A stretch of DNA of 64,000 nt from Alphaproteobacteria bacterium (GTDB lineage Bacteria; Pseudomonadota; Alphaproteobacteria; Micavibrionales; Micavibrionaceae), in contig JAJFGR010000012.1 in the NCBI GenBank assembly GCA_021776025.1, positions 310,001-374,000 on the forward strand, written 5' to 3'. How positions within the stretch are numbered: position 1 is the first letter of the stretch; the number at the start of each line of letters is the position of its first letter. The notes beneath the pieces were generated by a model, which was not told the DNA's origin, did no database searches, and saw nothing but the letters and a program-made list of their open reading frames with translations. The translations under genes and the position numbers were made by a program. Positions 63,689 through 64,000 of the stretch are shown here, piece by piece.

Positions 63689-64000
63689 ATGTTTATGTTT
63701 CTTTTACGTGCCATCGCAGTCGCTCTTCCAAATTTAAACCGCGCACCTGCTTTACTGGTGTTTGGCGCGTTTTTGATTGCGGTTTTAGGTATGGGAATTT
63801 CTGCCCAAGCCCAGACGCAGATCACGAAGTCAGCACGTATTGAGCTTAATGACCAAACCCCGCGAATTTTTATCGGCAAAGACCTTTATTTGACTCCAGA
63901 TAAAGAATCCAAGTTGAATGCAAAAGCAATTGCCGCGCGGCATCAAAATAATCTGAAAGGTGCACTCCATACTCAAAATATTTTGAATTTAGGGCCGCAG
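63689..64000 (+). CDS. Start of a probable 7TMR-DISM sensor protein (3' end outside window)
   Basis: 104 codons open to the window edge. A signal peptide or first helix (about 18-38, ends SAQAQ) is followed by ARIELNDQTPRIFIGKDLYL and, near the end, TQNILNLGP, which resemble the extracellular DISMED2 domain of 7TMR-DISM sensors (strand, then nLG). Such proteins usually continue into seven helices and a kinase, GGDEF or phosphatase domain. The identification rests on a short stretch. Confidence 0.45.
   Translation, partial: MFMFLLRAIAVALPNLNRAPALLVFGAFLIAVLGMGISAQAQTQITKSARIELNDQTPRIFIGKDLYLTPDKESKLNAKAIAARHQNNLKGALHTQNILNLGPQ

Noticed and set aside
1-64000. tRNA, rRNA, CRISPR arrays and complete insertion sequences
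   Set aside because: Looked for in all gaps; no cloverleaf, regularly spaced repeats or transposase frames were seen.

Overview
The window is a stretch of an alphaproteobacterial chromosome of moderate GC, almost fully coding. The lineage call rests on gene families and neighbourhoods typical of that class: an ATP12-type F1 assembly chaperone, an sdhCDA(B) locus, a divK-pleD pair, an EipB/DUF1849 envelope protein, a small aa3-oxidase subunit IV, the pyrB-plsY-dprA-topA-rnr-rpmG run and the DUF2066/AI-2E/HdaA run next to purMN. No rRNA, tRNA or CRISPR was seen, and no intact insertion sequence.

Layout. 1-12969: housekeeping genes (end of pgi, a pentapeptide-repeat protein, mutL, a tight leftward crcB-rluC-asmA-like-ATP12 operon, a DMT exporter, rarA, nadA-nadC-DUF167). 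13068-20005: two unknown genes, then the succinate dehydrogenase operon, which is split: sdhC-sdhD-sdhA is separated from sdhB by a GNAT gene, a GGDEL gene and a small membrane protein gene, and a decayed copy of the 3' end of sdhA lies on the sdhB side of that block. 20135-25123: a membrane diguanylate cyclase, a Tat-exported MsrB, asd and a soluble hybrid histidine kinase.

25120-35953 is the most distinctive region: a leftward operon that resembles a type IVb (IncI/R64-like) pilus system. In transcription order it holds a single-domain response regulator, a lipoprotein secretin, a periplasmic protein with three choice-of-anchor-D (ASH-like) repeats and a serine/aspartate tail, a GspE-type ATPase, a GspF-type membrane protein, two single-pass membrane proteins and two large pilin-like proteins. 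A methylase-less prepilin peptidase gene is divergent from it and abuts a rightward operon caiB-like, pyrB, plsY, dprA, topA, rnr (35444-44736).

44800-49710: rpmG, an ABC exporter, pleD-divK (c-di-GMP and cell-cycle control) and an eipB-like gene. 49995-54888 is an accessory-looking patch: a degenerate GGDEF protein, two unknown coiled-coil proteins, an HPt/response-regulator pair and a LysM gene broken by one frameshift and one in-frame stop. 54898-64000 returns to housekeeping: aspS, rnd, a SixA-like phosphatase, hdaA, an AI-2E family permease, a DUF2066 protein, purM-purN, a small cytochrome oxidase subunit and the start of a probable 7TMR-DISM sensor.

Recurring themes are phosphorelay and c-di-GMP signalling (four GGDEF-family proteins, no EAL protein in the window; several receiver and HPt domains) next to a surface-appendage operon, and decayed or rearranged segments (sdhA fragment, LysM pseudogene, two long palindromes).
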